Shown here: one piece after another, positions 51,339 through 60,205 of the stretch
Layout of the letters: the number at the start of each line of letters is the position of its first letter
Position numbering within the stretch: the stretch's first letter is position 1
Assembly (NCBI RefSeq): GCF_965263005.1
Contig: NZ_OZ253579.1
Coordinates: 496,001 to 560,000, forward strand
DNA: 64,000 bases
Direction: 5' to 3'
DNA from: Rariloculus sp965263005
GTDB taxonomy: Bacteria > Pseudomonadota > Gammaproteobacteria > Steroidobacterales > Rariloculaceae
Translations under genes and position numbers: made by a program
The notes under the pieces: model-generated
The model's input: the letters and a program-made list of their open reading frames with translations, nothing else
Told to the model about the DNA's origin: nothing
Databases searched by the model: none

Positions 51339-54170
51339 CTAGAAGTCGTACCGAACACTCAGGCCATACATACGAGGATCGCCGATGAAGGCGTTGTACG
51401 CTGCTTGCTGCAACGGAGCGTCAAAAATGGTCACGGCGTATTCCTCGTCGGTCAGGTTGTCTGCCCAGAGGTCCACAGTCCACGGATTCGTTCCGTCGCG
51501 CGAAGTCAGGATCAGCCGGGCGTTGACAACCGTGTAGGGATCCTGCTGCTTCTCGATGTCCAAGTCGGCGCCGGTAGTGTGTTCCCCCGTGTAGCGCGCG
51601 TCGATGTGAAATGTTCCCGCCAGGGGACCCAGCGGAAAGCGCATGGTGATGCCGGCCACGCCCGTCAACTTCGGTGCGTGCGTCAATTGGCGTCCGGCAC
51701 GGTAACCGTGTTCGGGACCGGAGCCGAAGCGCACATCCGCGTAGGTGGCTCCGCCGAAAAGCTCGATGACATCGGTGAGCACGCCGCGAGCCTCTACCTC
51801 TATGCCTTTCGAAGTCACCTCAGGGACGTTGAGCGCCTCAAATGCAAATCCCCGGAAGGCGGTGAGCTGGTAGTCCTGGAACTCCTCTTGGAACACGCTT
51901 ATGTCAAGGACGGCCTGCCCATTGTCGAGACTGAACTTGCCTCCCAACTCGAACGCAGCGACGGTTTCGGGACGAAATACCCACTGATGGACGCTTGGCG
52001 CCGTCGCCACTCCCGCTTCCAGAGCCGTCAGGATCGGGCTCAACAAACCGCTGCGGTCCATGTTGAATCCGCCCGCCTTGTAACCCCGCGAGTACCCGCC
52101 GTACAGTAAATGGTCACCGACCGGGCGCGATAATCGTAACGTGCCTGATACTTCATTTTCGTCAAGAGTGGTGCTATACCGGCCGTTCTTGGTGGGATCC
52201 GAAAACGGGCTGCAACCCAACGCGGCAATGGCGCCGATACCCTGCTGCACAGCGGGATTGGTGAGTATTGCCTGGCCGCCTGCGACGACCTGAGGAAGTC
52301 CCGGAAGCAACTGGCCGGCTCCCCCCTTGATTTGCTCCACGGCCTGGATGAGCTGTGCCGCGCCTGGGGCCAACTGTGGCGGGAGCGCCGCGACGGCTTG
52401 ACCCAGCTGCTTGCCGAACGCATCCAGTTGGGCCACGTAAGCTTGAAGACCCTGAGTGTAGGCGCCCACTTGCTGGAGATAGGCCTGGGTGGATTGCAGA
52501 TGGCCGAGGAATTGTTGGGAAAACGGGAGGCACACCTCGTCGTTGGATTGCAGGTCGGCGGTCATGGATTTGTTTTCCACCGTGTACCGAAGTCCGAGGG
52601 TCAGTTCAAAGTCGTTCTGCAATTCCAGCGTGTTGTGGGTGAACAGCGCCCACGATCGGGATTCCTGGTCGAAAGAATCCCGGGCGCCGTGGCCATGGAG
52701 CTGGGCCCCGCCGGCGATCCGCTCATAACTCGGCCAGGGATCGAAGGGAAAATCCTGATAAGTGGGTAGTACAGCCGACAGCGTCGGTGCCGCGAAACCC
52801 GGCGGCAAAAAGGGCGCGAAGTTTTGAAGTCCGGCGGCCAGGCCTGCCGCGCCCTGGGCGATTCCGGCTGCGCCGGCCTCCAGCATCGGAATGCTGGCAG
52901 CGAAGAGATCAAATGCGCCTCCGATTCCCGCCGCAGCCTGCGTGGCAGCGCCGTTGGCGAAATAGCTATAACCGGCGCCGAAATCCAGCGCGTCCCGGTA
53001 TGGCAAGTGCTCATCGGCATAGAAGGCACCCACCAACCAATCCAGGCGGCCGGACTGGCCGTTGAGACGGATTTCCTGGGTCAGCGTTTCGAATCCCATT
53101 GTGTATTCACCGATGGGCCGTTGACCCAAGCCCATGGCAGTAAAATCGATGTCCATCTGGCGCACTGTTTCCCAGTCGCGCCTGGACGTCACGCTGACCA
53201 GCCGGGCGAACGGCAATTCCGCGTCCACCTCCAGGGATACGCCACTCTCCTCAACGGCCTGGTAGTAGCCTGAGCTTTCCGATACGGTCGCCATTCGGGA
53301 ATAGGGATCGTAGATCGCCCCCACAACATTCGGATCGCCCGTCTGAAGCCGGGCGATTTGGTTGATCGATTCCGCCGCAGGACCGGCAACGAAGCCCACC
53401 GCCGCGCAGCAGATCTCGTCGCGGTCCGTATAGTCGCCGATGACACGCAAACGAACCGTATCGGAGGGCTCGAAAACCATTTGGCCGCGGATGAACTTGC
53501 GGTCGCGATCATTGAAGCGGCGGTCGTAGTTGACATCCTCGAGAAATCCGTCGCGCTCGAAGAACACCGCGTCGAGCCGGGCCGAGGCATCGCCCCCAAG
53601 ACCGCCGCTAATTCCGGCTTCGAGCCGGTTCGTGCCGTAGGACCCGACGCTTATGTCGGCATAGCCTGATCCTTCGGGATCGGGCAGGGCGGTGATGACG
53701 CTGACGACACCGGCGGAGCTGTTGCGTCCGAACAGCGTGCCCTGAGGCCCACGAAGCACCTCGATACGTTCGATCGCGCCAAGTTCCGTGAACCCCACTG
53801 TGGCGCGGTTGCGGTACACGCCATCGACGTACATGCCTACGGAGGACTCGAGCCCGGGATTATCGCTGTTGGTTCCAACACCGCGTATTCGTGCGGTAAC
53901 GCCGACCGATTCCGCCTGCCCGCCGGCGACGTGAAAGCTGGGTGCAAGGCGCATCAGTTGCTTGATATCCGTCACGCGTGCGAGTTCGATCCGCTCGGCG
54001 TCGTAGGCCGATACGGCCAGCGGAATGTCGGCGACAGACTCCTCGCGGCGTGTTGCCGTGACGATGATCAGCTCGATGACCGGAGCATCTTCAGGCGCGG
54101 TTGGACTTGCGGCTTGCTGTGCGGAAGCCGAGACGGCCACTAGGCCGGAACATAAGATCAATGCACGCAT
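51339..54170 (-). CDS. TonB-dependent receptor with two large helical inserts
   Basis: A 943-residue receptor from the ATG at 54170. Signal ILCSGLVAVSASAQQ, TonB box LIIVTATRREES, plug with ARIRGVGTNSDN, YVDGVYRNRATVGF and IERIEVLRGPQGTLFGRNSSAG, and barrel ending SVRYDF. Two stretches are atypical for barrel loops: about residues 400-473 (Ala/Gly-rich, AATQAAAGIGGAFDLF... AAGIAQGAAGLAAGLQNF) and about 545-657 (LQSTQAYLQQVGAYTQGLQAYVAQLD, then Ala/Pro/Gln-rich), both apparently helical and exposed outside. The substrate is unknown. The long upstream frame to 54452 runs through repeat copy 7 and is not part of the gene. Confidence 0.87.
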   Translation of the reverse strand: MRALILCSGLVAVSASAQQAASPTAPEDAPVIELIIVTATRREESVADIPLAVSAYDAERIELARVTDIKQLMRLAPSFHVAGGQAESVGVTARIRGVGTNSDNPGLESSVGMYVDGVYRNRATVGFTELGAIERIEVLRGPQGTLFGRNSSAGVVSVITALPDPEGSGYADISVGSYGTNRLEAGISGGLGGDASARLDAVFFERDGFLEDVNYDRRFNDRDRKFIRGQMVFEPSDTVRLRVIGDYTDRDEICCAAVGFVAGPAAESINQIARLQTGDPNVVGAIYDPYSRMATVSESSGYYQAVEESGVSLEVDAELPFARLVSVTSRRDWETVRQMDIDFTAMGLGQRPIGEYTMGFETLTQEIRLNGQSGRLDWLVGAFYADEHLPYRDALDFGAGYSYFANGAATQAAAGIGGAFDLFAASIPMLEAGAAGIAQGAAGLAAGLQNFAPFLPPGFAAPTLSAVLPTYQDFPFDPWPSYERIAGGAQLHGHGARDSFDQESRSWALFTHNTLELQNDFELTLGLRYTVENKSMTADLQSNDEVCLPFSQQFLGHLQSTQAYLQQVGAYTQGLQAYVAQLDAFGKQLGQAVAALPPQLAPGAAQLIQAVEQIKGGAGQLLPGLPQVVAGGQAILTNPAVQQGIGAIAALGCSPFSDPTKNGRYSTTLDENEVSGTLRLSRPVGDHLLYGGYSRGYKAGGFNMDRSGLLSPILTALEAGVATAPSVHQWVFRPETVAAFELGGKFSLDNGQAVLDISVFQEEFQDYQLTAFRGFAFEALNVPEVTSKGIEVEARGVLTDVIELFGGATYADVRFGSGPEHGYRAGRQLTHAPKLTGVAGITMRFPLGPLAGTFHIDARYTGEHTTGADLDIEKQQDPYTVVNARLILTSRDGTNPWTVDLWADNLTDEEYAVTIFDAPLQQAAYNAFIGDPRMYGLSVRYDF

Positions 54171-54297
54171 GCCAAAACTGACGCCTCCCCTGCGGCTAGG
54201 ATTCCGATGAGCAGAAGAACCGAGCGACCGATCACGCGCGAATGGAGGGCACGCCGCTTCTTCAACGTAGTACGCCGAGTCGCTGGCTGTCCGGGCG

Positions 54298-54462
54298 AGC
54301 AGCCCGTGGCACAAGTCCGGCTGCATTCGACCGCCGATGCATCCCACCCGGCGGCGTTGCTCGTCGCTCAAATTATTCCCGATATTCTCGCTCCTCGCGC
54401 CTTGCCGGGCGGGCGCCTCGACGGTCTCGGTGCGGCGCCGGACTTGTGCCACGGGCTGCTAG
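54298..54462 (+). repeat. CTAG palindromic repeat, long copy (copy 7)
   Basis: A 165-bp copy from GCAGCCCGTGGCACAAGTCC through CTGCATTCGACCGCCGATGC, the central hairpin, GATATTCTCGCTCCTCGCGC, GCGCCTCGACGG and TCTCGGTGCGGC to GACTTGTGCCACGGGCTGCT plus AG. The terminal CTAG carries the TAG stop of the unknown secreted gene (54459-54461). Confidence 0.87.
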
Positions 54463-55211
54463 TGCCATGTCACTTCCATGGCGAAGAAGTGGTCAAACAC
54501 TTCGCGGCCCGGATGATTGCGGTCGTTTCGCTCCGGACTCCGAATATAGAAGTCCAGTTGCTGCGCCGCGGGATTGACGCTGCCGGCTTCGCCCGACCCC
54601 GGCTGCAACATGACCTCCAGTGTTTCCCGGTCACGCATGCCCTGAGTCACCATGAAGTGAAGTTCGTAATCTTCGTATAGCAACTCGCCGTTCAGGGTGG
54701 CATGCCCATAACCCCAGCCGGCAACGTAGAGCAGGCTTTTGGGCCAATTGGCATCGCCACAGCCGGAGTTGCCGTGCTCGAACAGATAGGCTGCGATGCC
54801 GCCGTCCTGGCAGGCGGAGAATTCGTGGACGCGATCCATTTCCACGACATAAACGCCCTCGGGTAGCTCGAGTTCCGCCCGGAACATGCCGGTATTGTCG
54901 ATCTCGTTGACGTCGATGGATACTTCGCCCGCTACCGCGCGCAAATTGGCTGCATCGTCGCCCATATGGTCCCAGGGCGATACATCGTCAAGCGTGCCTG
55001 CATGGTATATGCGGCGACCCGTAACCACGAAATGGCCGTCGTAGCGTGCGTGCTGCTCCGGCGTGTACAGGACCATTTGCGTATCGGGTTGCGATCGGGG
55101 CCCGCGTTGTTCCTGTGCCTGCGATAGCGCGCCGATCGCCATCACCGCCAATACGGTTGCGCCGGAGATGCACCGAAAACAGACTCGTTCACGGCCATTT
55201 GCTGCGGCCAT
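54459..55211 (-). CDS. Secreted protein of unknown function
   Basis: A 250-residue protein with a signal (CISGATVLAVMAIGALSQAQ). The mature part is rich in charged and aromatic residues, with HARYDGHFVVTGRRIYHAGTLDD, SIDVNEIDNTGMFRAEL, VYVVEMDRVHEFSACQDGG and a final DHFFAMEVTWH. Three cysteines near residues 130-150 could form one disulfide. No family was recognised; the strand pattern would suit a beta-sandwich sugar- or metal-binding fold. It lies between a TonB receptor and the divergent iron operon and has its stop codon in repeat copy 7. Confidence 0.6.
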   Translation of the reverse strand: MAAANGRERVCFRCISGATVLAVMAIGALSQAQEQRGPRSQPDTQMVLYTPEQHARYDGHFVVTGRRIYHAGTLDDVSPWDHMGDDAANLRAVAGEVSIDVNEIDNTGMFRAELELPEGVYVVEMDRVHEFSACQDGGIAAYLFEHGNSGCGDANWPKSLLYVAGWGYGHATLNGELLYEDYELHFMVTQGMRDRETLEVMLQPGSGEAGSVNPAAQQLDFYIRSPERNDRNHPGREVFDHFFAMEVTWH

Positions 55212-55513
55212 ATTGTTTCCCCGCGCGGACTGTCACCTGATCTTACTACGTCCGGCACTCGTGTCGTTAGCCCGGATAGCTGACCACTGCGCGTCCTCCA
55301 TCAAGGGCGACCTAAATCCTTGATATTTGCGCTTTATCTCGACGTTCCCAAGCGAAGAGGAAACGCCATTTCCGGAGCACCAAGTCGAAAAATTTCTCTC
55401 ATGTCGCTTGAGGGTTCGGTAGAACAAGATTGGGAAGACTTGAACAGAGAAGAAAACCGAAAGTGGAGAGCTTCGAAGTCCGGCGTGCGTTCGCCGGGTG
55501 CGGCGACACGAGC

Positions 55514-55679
55514 CTAGCAGCCCGTGGCAAAAGCCCCACTGCGTTCGACCGGCGAGGCATCCCGCCTGAGCTGCGTTGCTCGTCGCTCGAATGTGTCCAA
55601 TATTCTCGCTCCTCGCGCCTTGTCAGGCGGGCGCCTCGCCGGTTTCGGTGCCAAGCGGGGCTTTTGCCACGGGCTGCTT
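55514..55679 (+). repeat. CTAG palindromic repeat, long copy (copy 8)
   Basis: A 166-bp copy starting CTAGCAGCCCGTGGC, AAAAGCCCCACTGCGTTCGA, with the central hairpin, CAATATTCTCGCTCCTCGCG, GCGCCTCGCCGGTTTCGG and GGGGCTTTTGCCACGGGCTG. It lies in the 659-bp divergent gap 55212-55870; the remaining part (55212-55513) is comparatively AT-rich and holds no gene I can support. Confidence 0.87.
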
Positions 55680-55762
55680 GGTCATCTCCTGCTCCAGCAC
55701 CGCCTCTTCGCGCACAACTCGGCACGCTACCGGTTCTCGGGGACACCCTGGCGAAAGCGATG

Positions 55763-55804
55763 GTAATAAGAATCATTTGTATATAGTATTACGAATCATT
55801 CGTA
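55763..55804. promoter_or_regulatory. Tandem Fur-like boxes upstream of the siderophore receptor
   Basis: GTAATAAGAATCATTTGTA (55763-55781) matches the 19-bp Fur consensus at about 13 positions. A second site, TACGAATCATTCGTA (55790-55804), is a perfect 6-bp inverted repeat around TCA. Both contain AATCATT. They lie 66-108 bp upstream of the GTG start of a siderophore receptor, the expected place for iron repression. A promoter within this AT-rich segment is likely but was not defined. Confidence 0.6.
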
Positions 55805-55870
55805 TTTAGACTGGTGTCTCATGCAAGCTTCGTCTCACCATCGCTGCGGGACCATAGGAGGACATACCCC

Positions 55871-58174
55871 GTGAAACGAATCAACGAGCCCATGTGCGTC
55901 CGGCGCGTGAGCGCGCAAGACAGCAAATTGGCCCGCACGGCACTGGCCGTTGCCATCGGCGCGACCGTGATGGGTGGCGCCGATGCACAGACATCGGACA
56001 ACGCAATCGAGGTCGTCGAGGTGTACGGCGAAAGGGACGCGCTCTACAAGGCGCTGCGTTCGGGCGATTTGCGCCGTACCGCCGACCTGGCTGCCACCCC
56101 GCAGACCATGACCATTCTGACTCAGTCGCAGATCGTTGACTCGGGAAAGACGGACCTCAAGGAAATTCTCGCAGCTCAGGCGGGCATCACCCTCGGTACC
56201 GGGGAAAACGGCAACGCCTTTGGCGATCGTTACATCATTCGAGGCCACGAGGCTCGCAGCGATGTCTTTGTGGATGGCGTTCGCGATCCCGGGATGACCA
56301 CTCGCGAGAGCTTCGCCACCGAGCAAATAGAAATCACCAAGGGCCCGAGTTCCACGTTCGCCGGTCGAGGCAGTTCCGGTGGCGCGGTCAACGGCATTAG
56401 CAAGCAGGCCAGCCTCGACTACAACTTCGCCATTGCAGAGGGCGGGGTTGGCAGCGACGAGTATCACCGTGTCACGCTTGACGTCAATCAGCCACTGTCG
56501 GACACGATCGCTGTACGGGCCAACCTTTTGCACGCCGATGAGCAGGTACCCAACCGCGAACCCGCGGCGAAGCGCCGCGTGGGCGGGCTGGTTTCGGGGC
56601 TTTGGGAAGCGACGGACCAACTCGGATTTGTCGTGGACTACTATCGACTTGAAGCCGACGATGTGCCGGATCTCGGCAGCTATTTCGATCGCACGGCGCG
56701 CCGTCCGGTGGAAGGTATCCCGGTGTACCTGCAGAGCAGCGACTTCCTAGACACTGAAGTTGACGCCCTTACGCTGAAAACCAGTTACGCGTTCGACAAT
56801 GCGGTGCAGATTCAAAACACCACGCGCCGAGGCACAACGGACAACGGGTATGTCACGACGGGGGCGCGAGGAACGACGCGGCACAGCACGGACCCTGATG
56901 CGCCCGGCGCCCCGACGTTCGGCCTCAGCACCCATCAGGGCTGGCAGGACGTGGACTACTTCGTCAACCAACTGAACGTGTTTTGGGACACGGAGCGGGG
57001 CGGCATCCAACACCAGTTCGTCTTCGGTACGGAGTATTCGGACGAGCATGTACAGAACGGCGTATTCGATACCCTGACCTCCGGCGAGAGGAACTGTATC
57101 CTGCCGGGGCGACGCAGCAGGCCGCCGAGCGGCGGGTACTGCGGGTCGGACGCGACAGGAAACGCCGTGCCGGATATCGGGATGCTGATGGGCAGAACCT
57201 TCACCCGCGGCAACCGCGATTCCGATTTCAAGGTCAGGACCATCTCCGCCTCTGCCATGGACACCATGACCTTCAGCGACGCATGGACCGGTTTTTTCGG
57301 TATGCGCTACGACCGGTTCGACTACGAAAATGTCGTGAACTCCCGCGGCAGCGTGGTTGACTACGACTATTCAGACGGTTTCTGGAACGGCCACGCGGGA
57401 CTTGTGCGGGAAATCGGCGAGCGTGGAAACGTCTACTTCAGCTACAGCACGGCGACGAACATCAACGGTGGCGAGTCGGACGTGGGCGGTAGCTGTGGAT
57501 ATGGCGGGCTGTGCGGAACACCTGACCAGGTGGACCGATCGGACCCGGAACAGGTTCGAAATCTGGAGTTCGGCACCAAGTGGCAACTCGTCGACAACCG
57601 TTTGCTGGCAACAGCCGCGTTGTTTCAGATGACCAAGAGCGACGTGATGGAGAGCGTGGGAGATTCGTATTCCAGTCTCGGGACGCTCAACACCGGCAAG
57701 AACCGAATCAAGGGAATCGAACTGGCGCTCGCGGGTGCTCTCACGGACTCGCTGAGCGTTCAGCTCTCCGCCGCGTTCATGGATTCCGAAGTGCTCGAGG
57801 CATTCAATCCTGCGTCCAGGGGTCTGGCGCTCAGCAACTTCGCTGACGACAGCATCTACCTGCAACTGCGCTACCAGGCCACCGATGTTTTCGCGATCGG
57901 CGGATCGTACGCGTACAAGAGCGAAATGTACGGAGGCCAACCGGATACCGCGGCAGGGTACAGCCGGTCCATCGGCGACTATTCCATCGTGGTTCCATCC
58001 TACAGGGTTGTCGATGTCTTCGTGAATTACTACCCCACCGACACGCTCAACGTGCGTTTGAACGTCAGCAATGTGGCGGATGAGAAGTATTGGACAGCCG
58101 CCTACCGTTCGGGATCGTTCATGTACCTTGGCGATGCACGCAGCATCCGCGCCACTCTGACCTGGTCGTTCTGA
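55871..58174 (+). CDS. TonB-dependent siderophore receptor (Fiu/FhuE-like)
   Basis: A 767-residue receptor from the GTG at 55871, preceded by AGGAGG with 9 nt spacing; the frame upstream to 55814 is not needed. The signal ends near GADAQT. The plug has IEVVEVYGERDA, TPQTMTILTQSQI, RYIIRGHEARSDVFVDGVRD and IEITKGPSSTFAGRGSSGGAVN, typical of the siderophore receptor class. The barrel ends SIRATLTWSF. A disulfide-rich loop with CGYGGLCG lies outside. It heads an operon with an FMN enzyme and a PKHD oxygenase, under Fur-like boxes. In E. coli and Pseudomonas the catecholate receptor Fiu/PiuA pairs with YbiX/PiuC, which suggests catecholate or monomeric catechol uptake. Confidence 0.92.
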   Translation: MKRINEPMCVRRVSAQDSKLARTALAVAIGATVMGGADAQTSDNAIEVVEVYGERDALYKALRSGDLRRTADLAATPQTMTILTQSQIVDSGKTDLKEILAAQAGITLGTGENGNAFGDRYIIRGHEARSDVFVDGVRDPGMTTRESFATEQIEITKGPSSTFAGRGSSGGAVNGISKQASLDYNFAIAEGGVGSDEYHRVTLDVNQPLSDTIAVRANLLHADEQVPNREPAAKRRVGGLVSGLWEATDQLGFVVDYYRLEADDVPDLGSYFDRTARRPVEGIPVYLQSSDFLDTEVDALTLKTSYAFDNAVQIQNTTRRGTTDNGYVTTGARGTTRHSTDPDAPGAPTFGLSTHQGWQDVDYFVNQLNVFWDTERGGIQHQFVFGTEYSDEHVQNGVFDTLTSGERNCILPGRRSRPPSGGYCGSDATGNAVPDIGMLMGRTFTRGNRDSDFKVRTISASAMDTMTFSDAWTGFFGMRYDRFDYENVVNSRGSVVDYDYSDGFWNGHAGLVREIGERGNVYFSYSTATNINGGESDVGGSCGYGGLCGTPDQVDRSDPEQVRNLEFGTKWQLVDNRLLATAALFQMTKSDVMESVGDSYSSLGTLNTGKNRIKGIELALAGALTDSLSVQLSAAFMDSEVLEAFNPASRGLALSNFADDSIYLQLRYQATDVFAIGGSYAYKSEMYGGQPDTAAGYSRSIGDYSIVVPSYRVVDVFVNYYPTDTLNVRLNVSNVADEKYWTAAYRSGSFMYLGDARSIRATLTWSF

Positions 58175-58178
58175 CGTT

Positions 58179-59273
58179 TTGGACCCGGTTGTCACGTGTC
58201 TTGCGGATTTTGAGGCGCTGGCCAGGGGCGCGCTGCCGCCTGCAACGTATGCGCACATTGCGGGCGGTAGCGCTGACGGCCAGACAGTGGACGCCAACAC
58301 CGCGGCGTTGAAGCAGTTCCGGATCGTCAGCCGAATACTGGTGGATTGCCGCGACGGATCGACCCGGGTGTCGCTGATGGGCGAAGCATTCGCTCACCCC
58401 ATGCTGCTTGCGCCGCTGTCTTATCAGCGTCTCGTGCACCCCGAAGGCGAGATCGCCACTGCACAGGCGGCCGATGCCCTGGATACCGGGATGATCGTGA
58501 GCACGCTGGCGTCACAGCCGCTCGAGGCGGTTGCCGGCGTCTTGCCAAGGAACAAATGGTTTCAGCTCTACCTGCAAGCGCGCTGGGATGACACGATTTC
58601 ACTCGTGCGGCGCGCCGAGTCCGCCGGGTACACGGCATTGGTCGTGACGGTGGACGCGCCGGTCACCGGCATGCGCAACCAGGCTGAACGCGCCGGCTTC
58701 AGGCAGCCGGCAGACGTCGTCGCCGTGAATCTGCCGGCCACCCGCGACGTCGGGCAGATCGCGCTCGAGCCCGGGCAGAGCCGAGTCTTTCAGGGGGCAA
58801 TGTTGCATGCACCGACCTGGGAAGCCATACGCCGCTTACTCGGTGAGACAGACTTGCCGATCGTGTTGAAAGGGGTGTTGAGTGCTGCGGATGCCCGCGC
58901 AGCCAGGGATCTGGGGGTGAGCGGCCTGGTCGTCTCGAACCACGGTGGCCGTGCGCTCGCGCCGTCGCCGACTGCCGTCGAGGTTCTGCCTGAAATTCGC
59001 CAAGCGGTGGGCGAGGACTTTCCGCTGCTTGCCGACGGCGGTGTACGACGCGGAAGCGACGTGTTCGTGTACCTTGCGCTCGGCGCCGATGCGGTGCTCA
59101 TAGGCCGGCCGCAGCTTTACGCACTTGCCGTAAACGGGGCATTGGGGGTCGCCAGGATGCTCCGGCTCGTTCGCGACGAATTGGAGCTCACGATGGCATT
59201 GGCGGGATGTCCGTCCGTCTCCGATATCGGCATCGATCGATTGCGCCACCGCGAAGTGGAGCCTTCGTCATGA
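58179..59273 (+). CDS. FMN-dependent alpha-hydroxy-acid dehydrogenase/oxidase
   Basis: A 364-residue TIM-barrel flavoenzyme from a TTG at 58179, 4 nt after the receptor stop. APLSYQRLVHPEGE, FQLYLQARWDD, LVVTVDAPVTGMRNQAERAGF, IVLKGVLSAADARAA, the catalytic VSNHGGRALAPSPT and LADGGVRRGSDVFVYLALGADAVLIGRP are as in lactate, mandelate or glycolate oxidases. It oxidises an L-2-hydroxy acid. Its place inside an iron operon, between a receptor and a PKHD oxygenase, could mean processing of a hydroxycarboxylate siderophore part; that is inference. The stop overlaps the next start by 4 nt. Confidence 0.88.
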   Translation: MDPVVTCLADFEALARGALPPATYAHIAGGSADGQTVDANTAALKQFRIVSRILVDCRDGSTRVSLMGEAFAHPMLLAPLSYQRLVHPEGEIATAQAADALDTGMIVSTLASQPLEAVAGVLPRNKWFQLYLQARWDDTISLVRRAESAGYTALVVTVDAPVTGMRNQAERAGFRQPADVVAVNLPATRDVGQIALEPGQSRVFQGAMLHAPTWEAIRRLLGETDLPIVLKGVLSAADARAARDLGVSGLVVSNHGGRALAPSPTAVEVLPEIRQAVGEDFPLLADGGVRRGSDVFVYLALGADAVLIGRPQLYALAVNGALGVARMLRLVRDELELTMALAGCPSVSDIGIDRLRHREVEPSS

Positions 59274-59953
59274 TGCTCGTAATCGAAGGATTCCTCGATA
59301 CCCGGGAGCTTGCGGACTATCGGAGCCGACTCGAGCAAATGCGCTGGCAAAGTGGATCGCGTACAGCGGGCGGTTTGTCCGCGTTGGCCAAGCGGAACGA
59401 GCAAGCGGACCCCGCCAGCAAGGAAGCAAAGGACCTTTCCAACCGGCTGCTACGCAAAATGGGTCATCACGCCACGCTGGTATCCGCGTGTTTACCGCAC
59501 CGGATTCACCCACCGGTATTCAACCGCTACGGTTTGGATCAGAGCTACGGCACTCACGTCGATTCGGCGATCATGCCGATGGGCAATACCGGCCAGGTCC
59601 TGCGCAGCGATGTGTCCATGACTTTGTTTCTTTCAGCGGCGGACGAATATGACGGTGGAGAGTTGGTGATCGAAGGCGAATCGGGCGCACAGTCGGTCAA
59701 GCTGGAGGCCGGCGATCTCGTGCTGTACCCGTCTGGCCGTCTGCACCGGGTGAATCCCGTGACCCGAGGCGAGCGCCTGGCGGCTATTACCTGGATCCAG
59801 AGTTTCCTGGGAGACGCACATTCCAGGTCCCTGTTGTTCGAACTCGATCAATCGATCCAATCCCTGACACGTCGCGGAACAACGGACGAAGCCGATCTGT
59901 TGAGGTTGAGTTCGGTCTACCACAACCTGGTGCGCCATCTTGCGCAGGTTTAG
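59270..59953 (+). CDS. PKHD-type Fe(II)/2-oxoglutarate oxygenase (PiuC/YbiX-like)
   Basis: A 227-residue oxygenase from the ATG at 59270 (ATGA overlap with the gene before). The iron ligands are HVD in YGTHVDSAIM near residue 97 and a distal His in YPSGRLHRVNPVTRGER near 160, with the Arg that binds 2-oxoglutarate in GER. The C-terminal helix bundle (LFELDQSIQSL, VYHNLVRHLAQV) is as in YbiX/PiuC, which are co-encoded with catecholate receptors in iron-starvation operons. The actual substrate of the family remains unclear. Confidence 0.93.
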   Translation: MMLVIEGFLDTRELADYRSRLEQMRWQSGSRTAGGLSALAKRNEQADPASKEAKDLSNRLLRKMGHHATLVSACLPHRIHPPVFNRYGLDQSYGTHVDSAIMPMGNTGQVLRSDVSMTLFLSAADEYDGGELVIEGESGAQSVKLEAGDLVLYPSGRLHRVNPVTRGERLAAITWIQSFLGDAHSRSLLFELDQSIQSLTRRGTTDEADLLRLSSVYHNLVRHLAQV

Positions 59954-60205
59954 AGGGCCCGTAGGCTTCCCCTTCCATAACCCAGTTCAAGCGTAGAGAT
60001 TCCGGCTGTTTCGACGTGCCGTCGGAACATGGCAGGCGACTTTCGTCCCAGGCTGTCGCGGGGTCGCGCAAGCCGGATGCAGTCGGCGTGGACGAACGAG
60101 GCAACACGGAAACCACCGACGGTGGCGTGGCACGACCCGACCGGAGCCCCGCGAGGGGCGGCCCAATCGGCTGTGCAACGGGTTCGGATGCTACCGTGAG
60201 CGAAT

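Noticed and set aside
54171..54452. N-terminal extension of the second TonB receptor to 54452
   Set aside because: It reads through repeat copy 7 and would place the signal peptide internally; the ATG at 54170 starts a normal signal.
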